Below are positions 7,467-17,300 of a stretch of DNA of 19,870 nucleotides, one piece after another. The position numbers were made by a program, and so were the translations under genes. The notes under the pieces are model-generated. The model ran no database searches, was not told the DNA's origin, and saw only the letters and a list, made by a program, of their open reading frames with translations. Source of the stretch: JAJTFW01 sp046160245 (GTDB lineage Bacteria; Bacteroidota; Bacteroidia; AKYH767-A; OLB10); contig JBJXGU010000201.1 of the NCBI GenBank assembly GCA_046160245.1, forward strand, positions 1-19,870, given 5' to 3'. Position 1 is the first letter of the stretch. Each line of letters begins with the position of its first letter.

Positions 7467-8886
7467 TAAGGACATAGAAAAAGTAAGTAAAGCGGTGTTC
7501 AATGATCATTTGATGGAACCGCCTGCTTCTGCATGGAGTAAACTGGAAGGCGAATTAAATAAAAAGCAAGCGGTTTCTTTGCAACATAAAGCGAATAAGT
7601 TTAAGTGGCTTTCCGTTGTCCTTTCTTTCCTCCTGTGCTGTTTTGCAACTTGTCATTTCATTACGCCTTCTAAAACCATTTATCAAAATTCAATTAATCA
7701 AGTTACATCCGCAAAATCCAATATCCCATCTGAGGCGGCTCAAAAGTTAGAAATCACTGCGACAAATCCACCAACATTAACTTCAACAACCAATTCAACG
7801 ATTAAAACTGAATCCACTGAGCCGATCAGAAATATTGCAAGCAACGACAGGAAACTTTCTGTTCCTAATTCACATCCTACAACAGCGATAAAGTCAACCG
7901 ACCAACAAATTCACGGCTCGGGATTTTCGGCTACGAATCATTCAATCGCTTTAGACAATATAATCATTGATACAAATAAAATTGTGTCCAACCCATCTAC
8001 AACTATTATTTCAACTAGTATTGATCCATTAGTTACAGATGAATCACCAACTACACCCGATCTCCATTTAACAGAAAACAGCATACCTACTATTGAACAA
8101 CCAAAAGATTCTTTAGTTATAGATACTATAAGTTATCCAGGCAACATTACTGCAACTCAACATACAGATTTTTCAAAATATTCGTTATCGCTTTACTTTG
8201 CACAAGGAGTTTCCCAGGATTATTTAAAAGACAAAACCAACAATCAGTTCAACGAAGTTAAGATGTATAAAGATCGTGAAAAATCGGAATACTCATTTAT
8301 TGCTGGAATTAATTTTCAATATGCAATAAATAAAAACTGGAGTGTGGGAGGTGGACTAAGCTATTCATCACTTGTTAAATCGATGCACGTGCCCTTTATG
8401 TATGCTGAAGCCAATGAAGAAAATCAATATCACTTTATGTACCCTACTTCAAGTGGAATCATAGAATTACCCAATGATGGAGGACATTTACAAGCCCAAG
8501 AAGGTGATACACTTTTCGAAAATTCGAATTGCAAACAGGTTATTCGTTTTATAAACTTACCCATTCAAATTAGGTATCAAATCACAAAAAACAAATTTAC
8601 GTGGTATGCTAACTCGGGTATTACAGCAAATTTTGTCATTCAAGAAAGGGCAAAAATAGCAATGCAAACCAGTGAAATCACTGTAAATAATAATGTGAAA
8701 GGGTTAAAAAAGATAAATTACGGATACCAATTGGGTATAGGTGTTTCCTACTCCTTGAAAAAAAGTTTAGACATTTACTTAGAGCCAACGCTTCGCGGCT
8801 CTTTGAATTCAATAACTAAAAACATGGCCGTTAACAGCTATCCACATTTCATTGGATTGTCTACTGGACTCACGCTAAAGTTTTGA
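7456..8886 (+). CDS. Predicted anti-sigma/outer-membrane beta-barrel hybrid protein
   Basis: This 476-residue protein overlaps the sigma gene by 11 bases. Four segments can be seen. Residues 1-50 are hydrophilic, with the LMEPPASAWSKLEGEL motif typical of short N-terminal regions in Bacteroidota proteins encoded next to ECF sigma factors. Residues 51-69 form one hydrophobic transmembrane helix (WLSVVLSFLLCCFATCHFI). Residues 70-240 are a low-complexity Ser/Thr/Asn/Pro/Ile-rich linker. Residues 241-476 show alternating amphipathic strands (SLSLYFAQGV, YSFIAGINFQYAI, WSVGGGLSYSSL, FINLPIQIRYQI, YGYQLGIGVSYSL) and end in Phe, as outer-membrane barrels do. Inferred model: the N-terminus holds the sigma factor in the cytoplasm and the barrel lies in the outer membrane, so the chain spans the envelope. 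An alternative is a periplasmic barrel-like domain. Confidence 0.75.
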   Translation: MDDNKDIEKVSKAVFNDHLMEPPASAWSKLEGELNKKQAVSLQHKANKFKWLSVVLSFLLCCFATCHFITPSKTIYQNSINQVTSAKSNIPSEAAQKLEITATNPPTLTSTTNSTIKTESTEPIRNIASNDRKLSVPNSHPTTAIKSTDQQIHGSGFSATNHSIALDNIIIDTNKIVSNPSTTIISTSIDPLVTDESPTTPDLHLTENSIPTIEQPKDSLVIDTISYPGNITATQHTDFSKYSLSLYFAQGVSQDYLKDKTNNQFNEVKMYKDREKSEYSFIAGINFQYAINKNWSVGGGLSYSSLVKSMHVPFMYAEANEENQYHFMYPTSSGIIELPNDGGHLQAQEGDTLFENSNCKQVIRFINLPIQIRYQITKNKFTWYANSGITANFVIQERAKIAMQTSEITVNNNVKGLKKINYGYQLGIGVSYSLKKSLDIYLEPTLRGSLNSITKNMAVNSYPHFIGLSTGLTLKF

Positions 8887-9029
8887 TTTTAATGCATGAT
8901 TTATAATTGCTTTTCAAATTATTTAATCATTGACCCAACCTTTCTATTCTTTTAATCATCTTCTATTATAAAGGGGGCCTCCTTTGCGCATTAACTAATT
9001 CAAAGAACTAAAAAAATCAACGTTTAATC

Positions 9030-10226
9030 ATGAAAAAAAATAAAATATTATTAGCAATAACATCTGCACTAGTACTGACTATGAGTGCATGTACCAAAGA
9101 GGATAATTTGTCAAGCAGTAATGCATCCTCAGGAATTTCAAGTACTGATCTCATCAATGAAAACGGTACTAATCCGGATGAAAAAATCTTTACAGAGACA
9201 GGAGACATCGAACAACAAAGACAGAATAGCTTTGTCTACATTTTAGGCAATGATGCGGCACAAAATAGCGTATTATGTTATAGGCAACAATCGAATGGAC
9301 ATCTCACTTTAGAGACTACTGTTATGAGTGGCGGAGCTGGAAACGGTGGTGGACTTGGATCACAAGGAGCAGTTATTACAGATAAGAGCAAAGGACTATT
9401 ATTTGCAGTAAATGCAGGCGACAATACCATTTCATCATTTACTATTGGCAACAATGGACACCCTACTTTAGTAAGCACAGTTCCATCAGGCGGAGTTAGG
9501 CCAATAAGTGTAACTCAACACATGAATAAATTGTATGTAGTAAATGCGGGATCAAATTCCATTCATGGTTTTACCATTGGAATGGGAGGAATGCTAAGTC
9601 CGATTGCAGGTTCCATGCAAAGTACAGGTGCGGGAGCTGCACAAATTTCTTTTTCACCAAACGGCAACTACCTCTATGTAACCGAAAAAGCCACGAACAT
9701 GATTTCCCGATTTATGGTTAATGGAAATGGCATTGCTGGTCCGGCTACTTCTATTCCGTCCGTTGGACAAACTCCTTTCGGTTTTGAATTTGCGCGAAAC
9801 AATTACATGATTGTATCTAATGCTGCTGGTGGAGCACCTGGAGCAAGTACATTGACTTCCTATTCCGGAATAAACAGTGGTAATTTGAATGCTGTAAACG
9901 GAGCAGTTCCAAGTAATCAAGCAGCAGCATGTTGGGTGGCCACTACTAAATTCGGAAGATTTGCTTTTGTCACCAATACAGCAAGCGATAATATTTCCTC
10001 TTATTATATTGGAAACACTGGTCGATTACATTTAGTTCATCCTGCTATTACAAGTGGCGACGGACCTCTTGACATGGTGGTTACTGGAAATAACTTCAAT
10101 GCATATACATTGTGCGGCGGAGATCACACCATCCAGGAATACTCAAGAACTTTATTAGGCGGATTATCGCTCATCGGTAGCGTAACAAAATTACCACCCT
10201 CTGCAGTTGGGATGGCAACCTATTAA
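9030..10226 (+). CDS. Lipoprotein with lactonase/YVTN-type beta-propeller
   Basis: This 398-residue protein has a signal peptide (MKKNKILLAITSALVLTMSAC) and a lipobox ending at C21, so it is lipid-anchored. The residues just after the Cys (TKEDN) are charged and resemble the acidic lipoprotein export signal that takes Bacteroidota lipoproteins to the cell surface. Residues about 68-398 are repeated propeller blades of the type 'LFAVNAGDNTISSFTIGNNG', 'LYVVNAGSNSIHGFTIGMGG' and 'LYVTEKATNMISRFMVNGNG'. These belong to the 3-carboxymuconate cyclase/6-phosphogluconolactonase-like or YVTN seven-bladed group. No catalytic residues can be assigned, so binding or enzyme activity is open. The start has no SD. 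It lies 143 bases after the sigma/barrel pair on the same strand, so co-transcription is possible but not shown. A strong hairpin follows its stop. Confidence 0.85.
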   Translation: MKKNKILLAITSALVLTMSACTKEDNLSSSNASSGISSTDLINENGTNPDEKIFTETGDIEQQRQNSFVYILGNDAAQNSVLCYRQQSNGHLTLETTVMSGGAGNGGGLGSQGAVITDKSKGLLFAVNAGDNTISSFTIGNNGHPTLVSTVPSGGVRPISVTQHMNKLYVVNAGSNSIHGFTIGMGGMLSPIAGSMQSTGAGAAQISFSPNGNYLYVTEKATNMISRFMVNGNGIAGPATSIPSVGQTPFGFEFARNNYMIVSNAAGGAPGASTLTSYSGINSGNLNAVNGAVPSNQAAACWVATTKFGRFAFVTNTASDNISSYYIGNTGRLHLVHPAITSGDGPLDMVVTGNNFNAYTLCGGDHTIQEYSRTLLGGLSLIGSVTKLPPSAVGMATY

Positions 10227-10237
10227 TCAAACCCTTC

Positions 10238-10275
10238 CAGAGCTTCTTTATAACGAAAGTTAAAAAGAAGCTCTG
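10238..10275 (+). terminator. Long hairpin with GAAA tetraloop after the propeller lipoprotein gene
   Basis: A 12-base perfect stem (10238-10249 CAGAGCTTCTTT with 10264-10275 AAAGAAGCTCTG) is followed inward by a single A/A mismatch. A four-base-pair TAAC/GTTA stem follows, capped by GAAA, a stable GNRA-type loop. It begins 11 bases after the stop codon at 10226. The 3' flank (CTTTACCTTT) is T-rich but not a clean T run, so termination may be incomplete and the hairpin could instead protect the mRNA 3' end. Confidence 0.7.
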
Positions 10276-10330
10276 CTTTACCTTTAAATATTAACACGCA
10301 TTAAAATATATAATTTAAATTATTACGAGG

Positions 10331-11332
10331 ATGAAAAAAATAACACTATCACTACTACTGGTACTCTCGATTAACACAATCTTATCGGCACAAGTTTCAA
10401 AGAAAATTATTGTAGAGCATTTTACCAATACAAAATGTGGAATATGTGCATCTCGTAACCCCGGATTTTATACTAATTTTAACAATCAATCGAATGCACT
10501 TCATCTGTCGGTGCATCCTAGCGCACCTTATCCCAACTGTTTACTCTATCAACAAAATGCTACAGAAAATGATGCACGTACAAATTACTATTCCATCTAC
10601 GGAAGCACACCTCGTTTGGTAATCAATGGAAACGTTATTCCGGCGAGTACAAATTATGGAAATGCTTCCATTTTCACTCCTTATCAATCCTTAACATCGC
10701 CGGCAAGTTTACGAATAGAACAAGAAAAATATGGGACTGATTCGATTCGAACGACAGTAATTGTAAAAACAGAAAGTGCTCATAGCTTTGGCGCTTTATC
10801 CCTCTTTGTATGTTTAGCAGAAGATACTGTATTTTATTCAGGAGGAAATGGAGAAACTATGCATCGCGATGTTTTTCGTAAAGCCTTAAGTTCAGCCGTT
10901 GGTCTCAACTTAAACCTACCACAAACGATTGGCGATTCATTGGTTTATTCTTTCTTAACTTTAAGCAATCCGATTTGGAATTTCTCGCGAATTTATTCCT
11001 TGGCCTTACTTCAAGAAAGCGGATCAAAAAATTTGGTCCAAGCTGAAGCAGTTCCTGCGAATAGCAATAGTGTCAGTACCGGTTTATCAAATAATCCAGA
11101 TGCGTTTAGCGTTAAAACAACTCCTAATCCTGCATCCACATCCATTACAATAGAGAGTCAATCACTTCCAGCAAATCTTTCTCTTTTAGATCTCGAGGGT
11201 CGAACACTACTTCAAGAAGTTATTTATCAAGAAAAGCAAACGATTCAACTTGTTTCTCTATCACCCGGAATTTATATAATTCAACTGCAAAATCGAAACG
11301 GCACGGTAAGCAAGAAGTTGATAAAAAATTAA
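10331..11332 (+). CDS. Thioredoxin-fold Omp28-like T9SS cargo protein
   Basis: This 333-residue protein has a signal peptide of about 20 residues (ending ILSA, then Gln). The mature protein starts with KKIIVEHFTNTKCGICASRN, a thioredoxin-like first strand and CxxC (C36-G-I-C39). A GSTPRLVING segment (about residues 91-100) has the cis-Pro position of that fold. This matches the Omp28-related family of Bacteroidota. Residues about 130-250 form a beta-sandwich-like region without a recognised motif. Residues about 255-333 are a T9SS type A sorting domain (VKTTPNPASTSITI, LLDLEGRTLL, LSPGIYIIQL, SKKLIKN). A redox or disulfide role outside the cell is possible, but the family has no settled reaction. 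The stop lies only 12 bases from that of the convergent giant gene. Confidence 0.82.
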   Translation: MKKITLSLLLVLSINTILSAQVSKKIIVEHFTNTKCGICASRNPGFYTNFNNQSNALHLSVHPSAPYPNCLLYQQNATENDARTNYYSIYGSTPRLVINGNVIPASTNYGNASIFTPYQSLTSPASLRIEQEKYGTDSIRTTVIVKTESAHSFGALSLFVCLAEDTVFYSGGNGETMHRDVFRKALSSAVGLNLNLPQTIGDSLVYSFLTLSNPIWNFSRIYSLALLQESGSKNLVQAEAVPANSNSVSTGLSNNPDAFSVKTTPNPASTSITIESQSLPANLSLLDLEGRTLLQEVIYQEKQTIQLVSLSPGIYIIQLQNRNGTVSKKLIKN

Positions 11333-11344
11333 GCTGGTATCCAA

Positions 11345-14300
11345 CTAATATTTTATCATCTTCAAGACTTTTCTTTCTGTGTTACTTCTCAATTCAATAA
11401 AATAGATTCCATTCGCATAAGATTCTGCATCTACCTCCACACGGTTACTACCATAATGAGGAATAAGCTGAATGGCATTGCCTACCATCCGACCTGAAAG
11501 ATCCAATACTCGAATCGACATTTTATCTGTGCCATTGCCTTTCCAATTAAATAAAATAGTGCTTAACGATTTAGTTGGATTTGGAAATAAGCGAACTCCA
11601 TCCATCAACGACAATTCTTCTACCGATGTATTTACAATGGTAATAGTTCCGCCATTGGTTGTGAATGGCATTGCAGTAGAAATAGGATCAAAAGCTTGGT
11701 AGGGATTAATATTTATATTCACAGTGGGACTCCCGCTATAACCTGCATTCACAACAAAACGCACATCCGCTACCTCTCCATATCCAGTTACGCCCGTTCC
11801 ATCTTTTCGCGCCATACTTATTGCTGCAACTCCAGTACTCTCATCCATATTTGCAAATAAAATACAGTTGGTATCTGGACACATCCAATTGTTATTATAC
11901 GTTACCACAAAAGTGTTGGGCACAATTAAAGATGGAGGGATTGCTAATTTAAATCCAAGTGCACCAATATCATTCACGATTAACCCTGCTGTACCTGCCA
12001 TCAATTTTAAATGGACCGTATCACCACCTGTGAAAGTAGTTCCAACGGGAATAATACTCAAATCGGGTCCTACAGAAATACTTTGCACTTGTGGATTTGC
12101 TACAGGGTGCAACAATCCATAATTATTAAAAATGGCGACGGTATCTAATAAATTAATAAGTCCATCTCCATTACAATCTACATGATTCATGTTCGTTCCA
12201 TTGCCTTGTAGTTTATTCCAAAGCAAAGAAGGTTGTGAAACCCATGCATCCGATAAAACAGGACGAGAGGTATAATATCTATTAAAGTTCAATCCGATTT
12301 GCAAAATGTCAAAATTATCGACACTCTTCGTACTGTCACAATCGCCAGGCCACACTGAAGACAATAGTGTAGCTACACTAAACTCATCGGCACCAATCGT
12401 AGGAGTTGTTACACTTCTAATCTCACCATCTATATCAGTAGAAATTCCAGCAAAAGCAACTCCTGGCATTGCCACTGCATTCAGCAAATGCATATCAGAT
12501 AACGATCGGAATGAGGCGGTCACTGAGTCGGATTGCAAGTCAAATCCTGAGAATGCTTTCCAAGTTCCTAAGTCGTAGTCGATATTATCATTTATAATTT
12601 TAATTGGAACACCATTCGAAATATAACGATTATTATTCATTTGAATAAAATCAATTGTATTATAAGAATCAATTGCAAAATCACTATTACTGCGAACCAC
12701 ATTATTATTGAAACGGAAAGTAGGTGCATTCATCCCAGCGAAAAGCTTAACTCCATTTCCAAAACTATTATGAATAATATCTAGATTCAGTCCAGAAAAA
12801 GTTGCGGACTCAAAGGGTAACCAGGAAGGTTGGTAGCCGACGCTATTATTATAAACTAAACATGGTGATGCTGTTTGACAATCGCATCCAGTTAAATATA
12901 GAGAAGCACCACCCCACACTTCGTTGCTAATCAAATTATTTTTTACAATGAAGGAATCACATTGAGACATACTTAAACCAGTTCCTCCCGATCCGGAAGA
13001 AGAAATGTATCGAATTTTATTTCCATCCACCATTAATCGTTTTATGTTTCCAAGTCGGATCCCTCCCGTTTGCCAAAACTCGTTTCTCAAAATCGATACG
13101 TCACGACCTATGGATGTATAATACATTTCTAATCCATTCTCACCACCATCAATAAAATTATCGGTTACTACCACATTATTCATATTACCCACCATCAGGA
13201 TGCCCTGCGCAACACTTCCAGCTTGATTAGATCTCTTGGGAGCATGCACAATGCAATTCAATATTCTAATACCTGAACTTGCATCAACAGATATAGATGC
13301 TCTACATCCATGATCCAATTGCATGGCATCATATGGAGCGGCAGAGGTATTCTGTATTGTCATATTTTCGAAACTACAATAATGTGCTCTGTTTAAACGA
13401 ATCGTATTTCGGTAATAGTTGATGTTATTAGCAGCGAAGTCGAGCACAACAGATTCTTTAATTCCATTCGCCGAAGTCCAGACGATGGAATCAATAGCCG
13501 AAGCAAATGGAATTGAATCAACAGTGAGTTGCTCATAATAAACACCAGGCTCTACAGCAATTTTCACGGGTCCGGAAACACCACAACGTTTCATTGTTTT
13601 TGATGAAGATAGGAACGTATCAAAATAACAAGTATCACATCCTAATGAATACGTTCCGCTTAAGGGAGTAGAGCAAACAATTTGCGACAATTTAACGGTG
13701 TCGTTGCCTTGCTGATTATCTGTACTTCCATTCACTTGATGTACCCAAACTTTAACATGATTATACGAACGATTAAAATTATAGGTTGTCAACAAAATAC
13801 TATCAGAACTTCCAGTATTTAAATTTCCATTCCAGGCAAAATTTTGAACAGCGTTATTATTAATTTGGTAACGAATATCCATTCCTGTAATTGGCAAGGA
13901 TGCATTATTCATAATTTTTACGAATAGATTTCTATTGCTAGGTCCATTAATAGTGGTATCGCTAATGCTCAATGAAAGAGCTGAAGCATCTAGGCTACTA
14001 GGATCATACGCCGCGTAACAATTTGGCGAACAACTATTGTTCATAGACAAAGTAGAAACAATAAACTTATACCCCACTGGGATTCCGCCTTTAAACAACG
14101 AATGATAATTTCCACATACATCTTGACGACTGTCGATGATTGGATAAAAATTAACATTATCACCATATTGAAATGCTCCTGTAGCACTAAATCGTAACAT
14201 GTATGAACCAGGAGAAGCTGCTGGAGACACATTATACGTTTGATGAAGTGCATCTACCAATAAATACTTAGTGTTCATGTATGCACCTACAGATACAGAT

Positions 14301-17300
14301 CCATCTGCATTTGCACCCACCGAATTAAAAGCCATACTATCAGCATACACAATCCAATTCAAATTTCCGTTGGGATTAAATGAAGCTAAATATTGATAAT
14401 CATAAGTTGAGTTACTAAAAATATTTTCACCTGCCGACGTAATTATTCGGTCTTTCGTTTTACCAATGATGACATAATTTCCATTTACATCTTCAATAAA
14501 ATTTGTTATAAAACTTGGACTTCCATTCAACAAATTAACTGCTGAGGTAAATCCTTGTGTTGCATTATATCGCGTCATAAAAATGCTTTTTTGCTGACCG
14601 TTGTTGTTTGCAGGAAGATTATTCGACAAAGTTGCATTTCCAAATTTCATTATTTGTCCTGCTGTTGGTGTGGTGATCATACCACAAATCAACATATCGC
14701 CATTACTTGCTTTGCTTGCCATTAAATTTTGACGCAAGGTGTCTACATCAAAAAACTGACTTACTAAAGGCACATTCGCACGAAAGGGAACAGGTCCTGA
14801 AACACCAGCACTTCCGGTTCCGCCGAATGCATCAAAATCAAGAATTTTTCCAGTATCATCCCATTCCATCACAAAGGCATCGCCTTTATTATTTACAGTA
14901 GAAGTATAGGTAAATCCACCCTTAGGCGTTTGCATCATGCATCCATTCCAAACATTTCTACCAATAGCATACATTCTGTTATTGATGGTAATCAGATCCG
15001 TAAACTCAGCTGCAGGACTTTCTATCGCCCATTGAAATTTTCCTGATGCATCAATCTTTATCAACGCATTCTTATTTCGAATATAATTTCCTTGATAATC
15101 CCAATAAGCAGCAGCAAAGTAGTGCGCGGAAATGTAAGTGTTACCTAAACGATCGTACGTAATTCCAGTAGGTAATCCTTGCATTCCAGGTTGATTGGAA
15201 AGCAATTGAAACGAATTAAAATACACTCTATTTCCTGCGGAATCCAATTTACCTACTGTCGGAATAAATAAGAAATTGGGATTAGAAGCATTATAATTTG
15301 CAAAATAAATATTATTATAATCATCCATTCTCACTTTCAACGTTAACAAGGAACCCACATTTGAAGTATCCAATTTACAAGTATCCATTGATGATGGGAC
15401 AGGAACACCATAAACATAAACGGGACGCTTAATAATTTTTTGACAAGTATTGTTCAGTTTTGCAGTGATAACAATAGTATCCACCATTTGCGTATTAAAT
15501 GAAACTGGTGTTGGATTGGTTCCACTGAAAGTAGAAGGCGTTGCATTGGGTCCAAAGTCCCAATCCCAAACATTAAATCCGCTACTTGCATTCGTAATTG
15601 CGATGGGTTGATTCACGGCGCCCATCAAGGTTCCGGGTAAAATATTTACGGAAGCAAACATGTAGGTAAGCAAATAAGTTCCACCAATCTGTGAAGTACA
15701 ACCATGCGACATCAGATTAGCATACACATTATGGTTTTTATTGCTGGTAATGGCAGGAACGGGAATACCAACGGTACCTCCATTCCCTTGGATCTTAATT
15801 GAACTTTGAGTGGCTAAATAATATTCCCAACCCGGTTGAGAGTTATAAACCAACATATAAGTAGTATCTCCGGGACATACTGTATCGCGGTAATACGCAG
15901 CCGTTACATTGGTGGCAGGTTTACCAATGAAAATAGAATCGATTACATCCAATGTATCCGTTCCACATACATTAGAAAAGATACCTCTAATTTTATAAGG
16001 CTTCACGATGGTTTGATTGCTAGGTGTTGAAATAACAACACTACCTCCATTTCCATTAAAGCCTGTACCTACGGGAGTATTGTTATCATATACTCGATAA
16101 TATACATTCACTTGACTATTCGGAATGGTAAAATGCCCGGTGCCACCGGTACAAATAGTATCTCGTATTACAGCAAATGATTGAACTACCGGAATAGGTG
16201 AAATAGAAAATGAAGTAGTGGATGTATCCGAAAAGCCATTATTTGATGCAATGAGTGACAATGTTGCACTTCCACTTGGATTCAACACTAAGGTTGGAGA
16301 ATGCAATGTACTTACTACACTTCCATTCAACAACCATTGATAAGACCATGCAGGATTACCAAGATTGTTTGGTTGAATGGTGCTGCCTTCGCAGTTGTTA
16401 CCTCCAGTTAAATTAAAAGATGAAATTGGCATCGGTAAGCCACCACCGTTAGTTGTGACCGCTACATAACCGCTATCGCCAGCTACCATGCCATTGTTTG
16501 CGTCAAAAAAAGTGATATCATTCACCCATTTCACATTCGGCATGTTGAATTTTTCCCAGTAGGTACCACCCGTGATGGTGCGATACACACCGTCATAAGC
16601 ACCAACATAAACAGTATCGGGGCTAAAGGCATAGATGGTGCGGATGTTATAGGCAGGCAAATTCAACGCTACCCAAGTAAGTCCGCCATCGGTTGATTTT
16701 TTCATTGTACCGAAACCGCCAGCATACCCAGTATTTGTACCGCGAGCGAATGAAATATTTTCGATACCAGATTGAAGACTAAGTACCGATGTCCAGTTAG
16801 TGCCGTTGTTGGTAGAGCGATAAATATTCGAGCCCGACACCGATACAAACGTTGAACCATTCACCCATGAAACATCTTCGAGCAAGGTTGTTGTTCCAGA
16901 AGTAACCGCAACCCATGTTGTACCGTTGTTAGAAGATTTATACGCTCTTCCTGCGCCACCCACGGCGACACCATTTCCAGTTCCATCAAAATCCATAGCA
17001 CTGATGTATCGTGGAAGTGTACCGCTGCCTGTATAGTAATTATGCGACCATGAAGCGCCGTTGTTTGCTGTTCCAAAAATTATCAAGTCATTACCTAAAT
17101 AATAAAATCCTGAAGCGATAGCAGAATTTGGTCCGGTCACATGAATATCTTCAAAGCTGCCGATAATCTGTGTATTTCCCAGCGTTGAATTAATGCCCGT
17201 TACAAAATTAAAAGTGGAACCACTATTGGAAGAACGATAAATTCCATTCCAAGTCCCAGCCCATACATTGCCCGAGGGAGCATACCGAACACAGTAAATA

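Noticed and set aside
8968..8986. Imperfect inverted repeat around AAAGGGGGCCTCCTTT as a terminator for the barrel gene
   Set aside because: The stem is short, closes on almost no loop and is not followed by a T run.
11333..11344. Terminator between the two convergent genes
   Set aside because: The 12-base gap has no inverted repeat; any termination must lie within the coding ends.
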